A stretch of DNA of 64,000 nt, taken from NCBI GenBank assembly GCA_013180625.2, contig SNVD02009648.1:248001-312000 (forward strand), in the 5' to 3' direction. Shown here in pieces: positions 33,152 through 44,644 of the stretch; positions within the stretch are counted from its first letter, which is position 1; the number at the start of each line of letters is the position of its first letter. Source of the stretch: Boswellia sacra (taxonomy: Eukaryota; Streptophyta; Magnoliopsida; Sapindales; Burseraceae). A program made the position numbers and the translations under genes. Below the pieces are notes generated by a model. It searched no databases. It had not been told where the DNA came from and worked only from the letters and a program-made list of their open reading frames with translations.

Positions 33152-35661
33152 TGCAATAACATGCTAATATATACAATCTCATTAAATCAAAACATATTTT
33201 GAAACGATCCATAGATGTGTGCTTATATACTAAGGTTGTGGACATATGTGTGTTTAATTATATAATAAGGATGTGTGTATTATTTATCAAGCAAATGGAA
33301 AAAGAAAATGCAATTCAAATAGATTATAGGAAAACTCATTTAGAGTGCTCTAAGAGACTACTACAACAGGTTAAATAACGGATTTTATTTGACTCATTAG
33401 CACAAAAACAAGTCACATAGCCTATTTAACCAAAAAATGATTGAAAATAACTATATAACCCAATTAAGACAAAGTCGTCTATATCAGTGGAGTACAACAT
33501 AAGAAAGAATAACTAAAAAGAATTGTACGACCTTACCTGTTAAGTTCAATATAGAAAACAAAAGCATTCGGAGAGCTTTAGCTATTTTAAATTAGCAAAA
33601 TACTCCATAATCAAAATTAAATATGAAAATGCTATATGCATATTCAAAGCAGTTTAGCCAGATAGCAAGCAAAATGATTAAAAAATTTTCATGAAATTGA
33701 CAACCTCAAGCATAGTCAAGCATAATAAATTCACAAATTAAAGTTCTAAGACAATTATTCATTCCAGAAGTAAAATTAAACAAATGTGCGAGTTTCTATT
33801 CATACCAGATTAATAGAGCATGGAACCTACGTCAATGAAATTGAAGAATCCCTTATTTCACTCTTATATATGTATTTAATTGCACAAGATGCTCACATTA
33901 AATTTTTCTAGGTCAAAGCTTAAGAAGTCATAAGCTACAAAAGAAAGTTCAACCATCAATATTATCATATTGCTTTAATCAGTAAGATTCTTAAAATAAA
34001 AAATAATTCAAAAAAGTATACTAACCTGCAGTTATCTCATTACAAGAAAAAAGTTAATATTATAGTTGTCTTTTTAAACCCAATTTCAAAGAATCAAACA
34101 TGCATCCATATTACCACACATGAAAAAATTGAAAACCCAAACAAGTAGTGATCGAACATGTCATTGAAAAAAGGACCAAGAGACAAAAGAGGAACACTAT
34201 TAAGGTTTAGTCATTTCTCCAAAATGAAGCACATGCTCGAGAAGAAAGTGAAACATACTTTAAATTGAAAGCCCAAAATGGTGATCATAGACTTTGCTAA
34301 GCTCTAATGGTACAAGATTATTTCTGTACTTTAAATAATACAAGGAAGTAATTTCATTATTTATCAATTGTCTGACTCACTGAAGATATTTCTATTAATC
34401 ACTAATGATTTTATGAAGCAAAATAAAGTTCAACAATTACCTGGGCAATGTGCTTTTTTTTAAAAAAAAAAATCCTTTTATGTTTTTTACACAAATCTCA
34501 TTGTTAAATAGAAAGTTGAAAACACAAAGCTAATAGTACAAAACTAAGTTCTCTACCATCTAATACGTTCTGATCAAACAACAAATCTCATATTCACACC
34601 CAGCATGCCTAATGTTCTAATGTCATTTCAATTTTTGCACATTCGATTTTTTTATTTTTTTTAAATTTGCAGGGTTTTGCTTTGCTCTTCTAAAACTCTT
34701 TGTCATTTGGATTCATATCCATAAGTTTTGGGTTGAAATCGAGGGTCTGTTTATAAAAAAAGTACTGCAAACCGATTTCTATGCATCTGTCATCTTGGAA
34801 TAATGTGTTTTTCCTTTTTTTTTGTAATTTAATTACTCATCATGAAGTTGGGTATTGCAAATTCTGTTCTCAAATCTTTACATTCATTGGTGAGATGCAA
34901 CTTCGCCAAGTTCCAAAGGAAGAATACTCATATTTTGTATATTTATTATTAATAACAGTGTAATTGTTTGCATATTTTATACACAAGTTCCTGTTTCAGC
35001 CACTCAAAATGAACCAAAAGTCAGCAAGTAATGTCATTTAAACAACGTTTCAGTGAAACCTTTCATCGAGCAATTGTATTGCATTAACTAATCAAACTTC
35101 CAAAATCATATACGACTAACAGTGAGGTTACAATTATGCAATTAATAGTGATACGGTTACGCAAATCCATTATGAAACTAACTAACAGCAACGTTACTAA
35201 TGGTAATAAAATGACCATTTTCAGTCTCATTTTCTTAGCAACCAAACACATAATTAATTTCCATTCCTTTTCATTTTCAGTGGCTTTCTTACTCACCAAA
35301 AAAAATAATTAATAATTATAAAAAATACCTTGAGGCTGTAGTAGAGGAAGAGGAAGTCGATAGCGAATGAAAGAGAGGAAGCCGAACGAGAAATGCCAGG
35401 TCATATGAGATCTCGATCACAGAGTTAGAGGAAAGCGATGCCATGTACGTCCAGCAACAACTTCAGAAAAGAGGAACTGAAAGAGGAAGGCGATGTCAGC
35501 TGGAAAGGAGATGCCGGCAGCAATAAAAAAATAGTTTTTTTGACACTTTTTTTTTTTTAATGTAGTGCATGAAGCTAAATACAAGATTCTAAAGAAGCTA
35601 AATGCAAACACACGAAGTACATAAAACAAAAAACAAAATAAAGTACAAGTAGAAAAAAAAC
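33152..35661. other. AT-rich interior of the CACTA-like element
   Basis: No coding frame recognised. A GA-rich stretch (35330-35520) may be an old leader. A ctactacaacaggttaaata string at about 33358 resembles a transposon terminus but has no visible partner. Confidence 0.4.
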
Positions 35662-36035
35662 TGATTACATGGTTCTTTTATTTCTCTTCTTTCTCACCAA
35701 CGTCTTCAATAGCCAACCAAATGTGTTTTCAAACCATTCTTGTTTCCTTGCGATGAAGAAGTGCCCAACAACCGTACCGATTATTAGCCCACCGCATAAC
35801 CAATTACAACTATCTTCCAGACGAATCCAAAAGCAGGGCTTGAGACTTCATCTTCTTTCGTCGAGGGCTCAAAAGTTTCGCTTTTTTTTTTTGACAAAGG
35901 CTTTCCACACAATCCAAGATTTCCATCAAATGAAGTATTCTCAAATGTATTAAATTGTTTCCCAAATGAAGTATTCTCAAATGTATTAAATTGTTTCCCA
36001 AATGAAGTATTCTCAAATGTACCAAAGCTTAGCAA
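35662..36035 (-). pseudogene. LRR receptor-like protein, C-terminal fragment
   Basis: On the minus strand this reads the last LRR cap, GKQFNTFENTSF, followed by GNLGLCGKPLS, an acidic spacer, and a single transmembrane segment (VWKIVVIGYAVG, then after a one-base shift GLIIGTVVGHFFIARK). It ends in a short basic cytoplasmic tail and stop. This is the standard end of plant receptor-like proteins, which act at the plasma membrane in defence or development. The 36-bp unit coding GKQFNTFENTSF is present three times in tandem instead of once. The frameshift in the membrane segment and the lack of any LRR region make it a captured remnant. Confidence 0.85.
35925..36020 (-). repeat. 36-bp tandem triplication in the receptor-like fragment
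   Basis: The unit aaatgaagtattctcaaatg plus tattaaattgtttccc is repeated with almost no differences, so the expansion is recent relative to the fragment. Confidence 0.92.
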
Positions 36036-36574
36036 CCGATTTGAAATCCGTATGAGATAAAAGTGAAACCAATTTTAGCGACCGATTTGAGCTACAATGA
36101 AACTGATTTGAGAAGAAACATGGAATAATAGGAAGGATTTGAGAAGAAATCGATGTGAGCAGATGATGAGTGGGTAAGGAGGTAGATGGTGGCGGCTAGG
36201 GCAAAAGAAGGAGCAAACAAATGTGAATAGATGGGAGGGAAATAAAAAAGGGGAAAATGGAAAATATAAAGATTTTTTTTTCTAATGTAGATACATGTCA
36301 CTTATTTTAAAAGTGATAAACGAAGTTATTGAAAGTGACAAATAATAACAAAAAGTTGGATTGACTTTCTAGACCAGATTATATTTCTCACTTATTTAAA
36401 AAATTGTCAAATAAAAAATTTATAAAGTGACAAATATTTAAAAAATTCTTGTAGTGAAAGCACATTTCAGTTCATAATTTTTTTATAAATTAAATACATT
36501 TCAATTTAGATGAATAATTAATATCTCAAAGTAAACAACAAGTAAAAGAGAATAAATACTAATCAATTTTAAAA

Positions 36575-36860
36575 ATTTCAGTTTGTACAAATTCAAATCA
36601 TTAAAAGAGTAAGTTTATACAATTTCAATTCATACAAAACAAATTTCAGTTTATACAATTTCAATTCATACAAAGTACATTTCAATGCAAATTTTAGTTT
36701 ATACAAATTCAGTTTTAAAATTTCAGCTTATACGAATTCAGTTTTAAAATTTCAGTTTATACAAATTCAATTTTAAAAATTTTAGTTTATATGAATTAAG
36801 TTTTAAATACTAATCAGTTTAAAAAATTTTAGTTTATACAAATTCAAATTATACAAAATA
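36575..36860 (+). repeat. AT-rich minisatellite
   Basis: Many degenerate units of about 25-30 bases around tttcagtttatacaaattc and agttttaaaa, just outside the CACTA-like right end. Confidence 0.75.
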
Positions 36861-39479
36861 TGTTTCATGCTTCTATACAGTAATTATTAAAGTGATTCTT
36901 CTACAGTAGAGCATAAAGTTAACTATTAACAGTTAAACAAGAAATGGTTTACTACTTCTAAAGACTCATGTATAATCTGGTAGTTCTTAATATGGTCCAA
37001 GAAAAATCACTCATTATGGACATTCATTATTTGGTAAATAAACTTGAACAATATTCAGAGATGGAAAATCTGACGTTTCTACATTAATAAACTCTAATTT
37101 CTTAAGAACACTATTAATTACATATACAAATTTTATATATAAACTGACATAACGTTATTTGTTTCTAAATAAGTATCTACGAACAGCCAATTTATAGAGC
37201 AGAACCCAAACAATTTCATGTGAAGAAATATAATTTGGTGAATAAAAGGTAATATTAATGATCCAGAAAAATTATCTTAAATGATTCAATAATCACTCAT
37301 TTAATAAGATTATGTTATATTGATTGTATGGATTTAGTTGTAGGAATTGATTATATATCTAATACTACTATTTTGTTGTTGTAACGTTATTCATCCATAT
37401 TGATGGCGAATGCATTCATGCTAAATACACAGCTAAAGATTAAAAATTCACCTTAATTACACAATAATTGACCCACTGCACTTAGTGTGGCCTATCAGTT
37501 GCACATACAAATTAATTTCTTCAATTATACTACATAGAAAACTTTGAAGTTGATCAAATATATCACATCAATTACTTATTTATCAAAATACAATGATCAT
37601 AATAAAGTGAAACTAAAGTTAATCTAACACAGTTGCAATGTCATGTAACAATCCTTTTCACTAAAATAAATAAACAAAACAAAATTATTTTTGAAGTTAA
37701 CTTAATTAAAAAGTGTAGATTGAATCCTCCCTAAAGAGAAAAGATAAAAGTATACAGATTTTTTTAAAAGTATACAAAAAAATAAAAAAATCTGTATAGA
37801 ATTTGTGCAATGAGAGGAAAATTTTTCAGACTATTATAACCAAAGCACCCAAAACTAAAAAAAGAACAAATCCCAACACCTTTACCGATTAAGAAGAATA
37901 AAGAAAAAAGATGTCTCTTAAAACTCATGAAATTGAAAGCCCATAGAGATTTTTAATTTTTTTAATGAAAAAGTCCCACAATATTTTAACATCTCCTCCT
38001 CTTCTATCATTAAAGTTCTATGTACTTCTTCCTTGTCAAATTAACCACAAATGAGTTAAGAGTCGCAAAATTCCATACAGTCTTGGCTATCTCTCTAAGC
38101 AAAACTGTTCTCATGAGTAAAGATAAGCAAAATTATTGAGTACTTATTATAAATTGGCTTCTTTGAATAGACTAGCAGACAAAAATTATGCCAAAAGCAG
38201 CAAACCAAAGGTGATGCAGTCGCTTTAGCTTTTCTACACATCATACACCAACAAGGGGAGAAGTTCATATTCAGCTGCTTTATTTAGATGACATTTGTAT
38301 CATTGATTTGCCCTTGAGTGAAAGCCAAGCAAAGACTTTATAATTGAAAAAGAAAATTTGCCAAGCAAAGAAAGGTTATGCAGTCTCTTCACTGGACTAG
38401 TTTCGCATAACTTTTCAAAATACATTTACAAGAGTAGTGACTCAAACATCAGGCTTCAAATTCTATCCTAACTCGTCTCATTAATGTTCACATTGTCAAT
38501 TATATGCATAAGTTATAAAATTAGAAATCCAAGAGTATGTATTCGCTAAAAAACAGAATTACAGTTGATCTGTGCATCCAAGAGGTAGGGCAAGGAGAAA
38601 TAACTATACTATATATCTTCCAGATTCAAGCTTTGACACTCAATACGTGAAATATAAAAAATGAAACATCTATAAACCTATGAGAATATTAAACATAGGT
38701 TTTTAAAGCGCAAGCAAAAATTAAGCTAACGGTGAAAATCCAAAGCACCAACTAAAATTCAACACACCTTACAATTGATACACTTGAAGCCCCTCAAAGA
38801 TTCTCCTCTGTTAACCAAACAAAAAAATTACATTAGTTAGAAAATGAATAAGCTTAAAAAGTCAATCATAGCTAAATTAGAAACTAAAAAAGCTTTATTT
38901 AGTGAAACGAACAAACATTAAGATCCACAAAAACAAGTGAGTAATGGACCTAAGTATTAAATGAAATTACAGCATCGTAGAGTTGAAAGTAGAAGAGAGA
39001 AATGAGAAAAACGTCACACTCATCGTGAGCAACAAAGATGACGACCAGTGTTGGACCGATGGCGGAGACAGCCATGAGAGGAGAGTGCATGCAGCTGTGA
39101 GTGCGACCATGCAGTAGTGAGCATGACACTGCGATAGAGTCAGAGATGGTTGAACAACTGAATGTCACCGTGACAGAGGATTGAAAGATGCATGAGGATA
39201 TCAGATTTGAGGCAAAGGCATTGGCTACTGATCGTGGAAGGGAGATGCGGCGTGACATGGTGGAGTTACAGGAGGAGTAGAAGGCTTGGTAATTGGTTCG
39301 AAGAGATGGGGTTGAAAAGAGGATTAGGGATTTTTTTTTTTTCAATTAGGTCGATTAAGGGTTTCCAAAAGGTAGAATTTATGTGAGTGATCCAGTGTGG
39401 AAACATCCATGATAAAACAATGCATTTATCCAATAATATATTGACACGTGCCAAAATTTTTATTTGTTAAAGAAATTGT
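36861..39479. other. Right half of the hAT element, mostly non-coding
   Basis: AT-rich to about 38950, no genes recognised. 38950-39345 has an open minus-strand frame that does not resemble a hAT protein; given its place it may be the transcribed leader of the hAT transposase gene. Confidence 0.45.
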
Positions 39480-39658
39480 GTTCAGGTCGGGTTTTTATCG
39501 GGTTAGATCAGTTAAACCTGAATACAACCTGATAATAGTAAAACCCGAGGAATTGCACCCGATTTTAGGTTATTACATGAAGAAATCCGGTAGCGACTCG
39601 ACCAACTCGATATAACCCGATTGAGTCAGATCGGGTTGGATATTTTTGCACACCCCTA

Positions 39659-39666
39659 CCTAAGAG
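39659..39666 (+). repeat. 8-bp target duplication of the hAT nest, right copy
   Basis: CCTAAGAG, matching CCCAAGAG at 18914-18921 except for one C/T change. Confidence 0.75.
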
Positions 39667-39831
39667 CAAAACACTACAGGCTATCTAACTACTCTCTCAG
39701 CTCTAAGATTCTTTCTCCCTAACGTACTTACATTAGCTTATATGTTTTTTTTCTTCTTTATCATAATCATCATCATACACATTGACAATAATAACATCAT
39801 CACAGCTATCCATCTCGTCCCTTTCTACATC

Positions 39832-41357
39832 CTAATCATCATGAAAATATTCATTCTCATATTCTGAATCATCATCCTTATCATTGTAACCTTGCATACC
39901 AACCCACAGAGTGTGGAACTCAAAAGGGGGAAGCCAATCCTCAGTTATTACTTTATCCCTCTTTATCACAAGATGTTGAATGACTCTTTCATCTTTGTCT
40001 AAGAGATCCTTAATATCATTTATCCATTTGGCTTCCAACTCGAAGTTCATTAAAATATAGTGGGCACTCTTGGTTTTCTGTATCTTGTATGCCAATCTTT
40101 GAAGACCCCTATCATTTAGTCTCCATATTTTGCCTTTCTACTCCCTTAAAAAAATCTAGAAAACGTGTTTTTCATGGATTATGAGGAACCAGTGCCAGAG
40201 AGAAGCAATTTCAAAGAAGAATAACTTCAAATAGAACTCTGCCAAGTATCAAATGACCATTTTATTAAACAATGATAAGCAATTCGCAAAGAGATAGTTT
40301 AGTATGGAAATATGAATCTTTTTTCTATCAAGTATCAGATCACCATAGCATAGACATTTTGAACATATTTTTAGGTTTTTTCCCACGACACTTCTAAAGA
40401 GAACATTTAAATTATTTATGGGATCATCCCAAACACACACTAAAACTGCCACACTTCCTCGAAAATGGCATGAGAAGGAAAAATTATAAAATGCTTGACT
40501 GCTTGATCACATCCAAGTAGTAGTGTCATAGAATACAATTAATGGTCAACTAAGTGATAATAAAATCAATGGCATCCCACGAAATCAAGCAGATAGATCT
40601 TTTTAGCTTTAAAAGCATCAAGTCTTGAAATATTATAATCTAGGCACACCTCATTCATGATGACAATGATAATAAATTAGTAACCAGCAGTGTACAATAG
40701 TGTACAATTATCAATATAATTACACTAAAAGAACTTAGAGAGTCAAAAATTTACCCTGAACTTTCTCATTCAAATTCCCAACCTTTTCCACATGCTTCTC
40801 ATGAATCAAATAAACCACTTCATAATGGCGCACTATGAAAACACAAAAAATGATAAGGCATAAGATATGTGCAATAAGTTCAATAAACAACAAACTAGTT
40901 AACAACCTTTCTCCCATCAAATTTCACTCTCAAATGTTCTAGACGAATATAAGGACAACATTGCTTCAAGCAATTCAAGTAAAAGAAACCAAAAGGATTC
41001 CACCATATATCATAACCAAGAAAACTCATTCACCCAATTCACAAACCTTAAAGAATAATTCAAATAAGAAATCAAATATTTGGGGTTCTCTTTTCACCAA
41101 TGAACTAGCAGGAAAATAAAATAAAATAAAACCCAGATAGGGCTATACATTCTTCTTTCGACCTTCACTTCACTTCGCAACTAAAGGTTAAGAAATTCAT
41201 ATAGCTTTTCTATAAAAAGTCAAAAGATTAAAATTAATGAACATACGTTATAGAACTTAATAAAGAAGCAAACTTGAGTTCAGACTGGAATCACTTACCT
41301 TCTTCATCATCAACAAGCTCAGGAAGAAATCTACCATCTTCCTAAACTTTCTTCTAA
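39832..41357 (-). pseudogene. bS6-family organellar ribosomal protein gene, three exons, broken
   Basis: Minus-strand exons: about 41357-41297 (ending in FLPELVDDEE then GTAAGT), 40832-40755 (RHYEVVYLIHEKHVEKVGNL, donor GTAAAT) and 40155-39832 (WRLNDRGLQRLAYKIQK, then LLDKDERVIQHLVIKRD and an acidic tail). Both intron junctions keep phase 1. This is the plant bS6-like family (plastid/mitochondrial S6, including RFC3-type proteins), which binds the 30S subunit platform. The third exon begins with a seven-T run that shifts the frame and has a TAG where the expected DFLREK motif needs AAG. The first exon has a further stop. It is therefore a pseudogene or captured fragment with introns retained. 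Confidence 0.88.
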
Positions 41358-41795
41358 AAATCAATTAAAAAAACAACACACATCACAAATTCAATCAAAG
41401 AGAGAACTTCTGCTAAATCCAAATATGAAACCATCAATCTAAGTTCTTAGGGCACCTCGTTTCCAAACTAGAAATGTTTCAAAAATACAAAGATGTAGAA
41501 TCGCATCCAGGATTGTTCGGTTCATAATCCAAATAATTCTATATTTAAAAAAATAAAAAAAATGATTTCGTTAGTAAAGTTTCTTGATTCTATTTTCTAA
41601 AATTAGAGCAATATTTTGAAAATAGGAAATAGTTAACAACAACCAAGTAACGTCCAAAAACTCTAAACGATGTTGTAATCTTTAAAAGCTACTACAAATC
41701 ACTAAATCCAAAGCCTAAACATAATAAATCAACTCACCAAATCCTAAAATTGAAGGAATTTAGTGAAGAAAACTTCTAGATCTCGAAATTCAAAC

Positions 41796-41996
41796 CTTGT
41801 TGTCTGGGGTAAAGAGATAGAGAGCAAGCAACTTGACTGTTTGGAGGGGAGTAGCAGCCGAGTCATCAATCTCATGGATGACAAGCTGAAATCAAATTGG
41901 AGGGAGATTGGGGATATCGCTGTTGTTAAGGGTAACCTGGTAGGCTTCCAAGTAGAGGTTGTTACGAAGATTGAACAAGTGATCTAATGCAGCCAT
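41796..41996 (-). pseudogene. Coatomer epsilon subunit, first exon with internal deletion
   Basis: The minus-strand ATG at 41996 opens MAALDHLFNLRNNLYLEAYQ and goes on to NNSDIPNLPP. It then jumps to QLVIHEIDDSAATPLQ and LLALYLFTPDNK before a GTTTGA donor-like site. This is the N-terminus of epsilon-COP, a TPR-type subunit of the COPI vesicle coat in Golgi-to-ER transport. About 20 residues expected between PNLPP and QLVI are missing, and the junction has an in-frame TGA. No other epsilon-COP exon is seen. Immediately downstream on the same strand come the bS6-family exons, an unrelated gene, so the region is a chimera of captured pieces. Confidence 0.88.
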
Positions 41997-42117
41997 TGCC
42001 TTCAAAGCAAATAGGAATGAAATTGCAAAGGTTACTTGAAAGAGTGACTCCATTTTTCAAAGCAAATGGGAAGGGAATGCTTTAACTTCAAACAATTAAT
42101 CAAAACCGCGTCTAAAA

Positions 42118-42248
42118 AGGGGGGAGAAAGAGAAGATTAGCGTATTTGTGTCTTTTTATATGAAAAAGGGGTTACAAATATTTAAAAATGAAAAGGGGGT
42201 TAGATTTGTTAATAGGAGTCTAAAAAGGGTCGATAAATAAATCACCCT
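42118..42248 (-). repeat. Terminal-like 130-bp module, copy 2
   Basis: Same-orientation copy of 9748-9878. Read on the minus strand it starts near GGGTGATTTATTTATCG and precedes the epsilon-COP fragment, as copy 1 precedes the fragment at 9360-9740. Confidence 0.6.
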
Positions 42249-42989
42249 TATTTAAGCCCCTCAAAACCCCTCACCCTATTTAAAAAAAAAAAATTAGAAT
42301 TAAAATTGATACATATTTTTAAAATAATACCAAACTTACTTGTTTTATAATTAAAATTTTTTAAAATTTTACTTAAACAATATACTGGTCATTGTACTTA
42401 TTTTTAAGAAACTTTACGACCTTTTTTCTTTGAAATAAAAAATTATTACTTATTTTATTTTTTATCTAGAGTTTTGCTTTTTGATAACATAATATGTAAA
42501 AACTTTATTTATTTATTCCTTATAGGATTTTTCATGAAAATCCTTTTGAAGTTCTATTCTTTTTAATATTTTACATTATATATAAGGCTTACTTGCTTGG
42601 CTATATTGGATTGAAGATGATAAAAAACTTTGGTTTCTTAAAATTGAAAAATTAGTCATGGTTTATTTATATATACATGAGACTTTCTTGTTTGGTTATA
42701 TTGAACAAATCAAAATGAAAAATGTTCAGCTCATAGCAACTAAACAAATTGAAAATATTTAATTCGTAATGATTAAAGAAAAGTTGTTTCGAAAAAAATA
42801 TATATATATAAAAACGAAATGAGAACTTACTCCTTCATGGTTGCAATGTCAACACTCATCTTCCATCATTTGAAATTAGGTATTTGAAGAAAAAAATAAT
42901 GGCTTAGGATTGAAGGAAAAATTATTTAAATGAATTAATTGTTAAAATATTACATTGGGTATCCTTTCAATTGTCCATGTTCTTTTTAG
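42249..42989. other. AT-rich spacer, nothing recognised
   Basis: No coding or repeat signal recognised up to the truncated gypsy LTR. Confidence 0.4.
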
Positions 42990-44301
42990 TAATTCTGAAA
43001 TTACAATACATCTTTCCAATTAACATAGTTTGAACAAAAGTATCAAGATTATTCAGTAAACAATATAAACTTTTAAGATTATGTGGCAAACTTTGAAAAA
43101 TTCTTAAAAATTATACAATAATGCGATTAAGGTGATTTAACCTGAAAAGAAAGATAATTGAATCTATTTTAAGGTAAAAATATTGAATTCCCAAGAAAAC
43201 ACCTCAATAAATACCAGTTTTAAAAAATGTGTAGCTTATTCTGATGAAAAATGAAAATTCCAGGTTTAAACAATCAATTTTGGAAATTCACCAAAATTTC
43301 ATTTTAAAGCCAAATTCAATGAAACCAATGGTATTTCAAAGTTTCACATATTCTATTTTCCATATAAAATAAGAAAACTCTAGAAAAATTTCTTAAATGG
43401 TACAATTTTCAAGAAAATTTCTATCAAGTCGAATGAACAGAGAAAAATTCAAATAGATTCATTCAAAAATTCACTAAAATTTCAATTTTCAACCAATTCA
43501 ATCAATTCCAATGGCTACAAAATCTTTGACATGTCTATTTTCATGAATAGAAAAGAAATTTCTCAAATCAGATTTTAACAAATACAGTTTCATGAAATTA
43601 TCCAAGTCTATCAGTTTAAACAAGACAATTTTCAGATTTCAACAATCATCTTCAAAAATTCATCAAAAATGCATTTTAATCAATTCAAGCGAGACAGTGG
43701 CAAATTAAAGCTTTACATTTCTACTTTCACAAATGAAAGAAAAATATGCATGATCATAACCAAATCAAGTGCAGATGCTCAGAATAGTACATGTAGTCAC
43801 ACAATCAGGATTTTTTCAGCAAATACAACATATTTCTTTCCATCTCCTAATCACCCAATATTATTACTCATTTTAACACATAAACCTCAACAAAATCAAT
43901 CTAAATGTAACATAAACATAATACAAATCAGTTATCATTTAATATAGAATTAGAATTTTGCTTAATTTAGTCACGAAATACAGAAACCTCACCTTATTTC
44001 CAAGAAAAACACCTAATCTTCTTTTTTCCTTCTCTTCTCTTCTCTTTCTCTTCTCTTTCTTTTTCTTCCTTCCTACAACACTCTCTTCTTTTCCCCGAAA
44101 TGATATAATTCACTTTTTAAAATCCCTAGTTATTTTTAGATAGGCACGGTTAATGCCCTTCAAACCCAAATACCATGGCAATTACCATGTGACTCCATAT
44201 CATATTATTTCTTTTTATAGACACCCCTACACATATTTACATAACACCATATAAATAGAACATTATAAGAAATAAGTATTTAAATTTTTTGGGATATTAC
44301 A
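42990..44301 (-). repeat. 3' LTR of the gypsy element, truncated
   Basis: Matches the first part (in element orientation) of the 5' LTR. It starts TGTAATATCCCAAAA at 44301, and homology ends near 42990. The terminal ~960 bp and any target duplication on this side are lost. Confidence 0.88.
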
Positions 44302-44335
44302 GTTTACCCTCTTTCAAAAATTTCGTCCTCGAAAT

Positions 44336-44644
44336 TTAAAATACGAGTAAGGAATTACCTTTTGCATTAAAAACTTTAGGGTACTTTCTTTGGATCTCAA
44401 ATTCTAATTCCCGTGTGGCCTCTTTAATATCATAATGCTTCCACAAAACTTTGACTAGTGGAATAGTCTTGCCACTTAGGACTTGCTCTTGGTTGTCTAG
44501 GATTTGAACATGAATCACTTCATATGAGACATCTTGTTGAATATCTAACTCACTCCAATCTAGAACATGTGTTGGATTAGGCTCGTACTTTCTTAGCATT
44601 GATATATGAAATGTGTTGCGAATTCCTGACAATCGTGGTGGCAA
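44336..44644 (-). pseudogene. pol: Gypsy pol C-terminus with chromodomain-like motif
   Basis: Open frame reading PPRLSGIRNTFHISMLRKYE then TIPLVKVLWKHYDIKEATRE and ELEFEIQRKYPKVF. The aromatic residues and the WxxxxxxEATxE pattern match the C-terminal chromodomain of Tekay/Del elements, which in this group targets integration. A stop just upstream (44645-44655) separates it from integrase. Confidence 0.82.

Larger units (their letters stand above)
22023..36456. mobile_element. CACTA-like element carrying gene fragments
   Basis: Left end CACTAGAAGAATTTTTTACG and right end (minus strand) CACTACAAGAATTTTTTAAA are inverted copies. The similarity continues inward for about 150 bases on each side (22023-22170 and 36300-36456). 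CACTACAAGAA is the usual terminus of En/Spm elements. The flanking triplets (cat on the left, aaa on the right) do not match, so the two ends may come from a rearranged or composite element. It has no CACTA transposase. It holds ArgRS and receptor-like-protein fragments and a nested Mutator-like element. Confidence 0.65.
18922..39658 (-). mobile_element. hAT element split by a nested CACTA-like element
   Basis: Left end TAGGGATGCACACA and right end (minus strand) TAGGGGTGTGCAAA form imperfect terminal repeats with an 8-bp target duplication differing at one base. CG-rich subterminal repeats (gggtcgggtcgggtcgggt at 18940-18960; similar motifs at 39480-39640) are typical of this group. The transposase (20095-22022, minus) lies in the left half; the right half (36457-39658) is mostly non-coding. 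The CACTA-like element begins exactly inside the transposase's BED-finger exon. Without the insertion the hAT would be about 6.3 kb. Confidence 0.75.

Noticed and set aside
22020..36459. Perfect target duplication for the CACTA-like element
   Set aside because: The triplets beside the ends are cat and aaa; they do not match, so the pairing rests only on the inverted termini.
38950..39345. 131-residue minus-strand frame in the hAT right half
   Set aside because: No resemblance to hAT or other proteins; composition suggests a leader region, so it is not called as a gene.
39832..40095. Functional bS6 gene
   Set aside because: The last exon alone has a long open frame, but a T-run shift and a TAG lie at its start, and the preceding exon has a stop.
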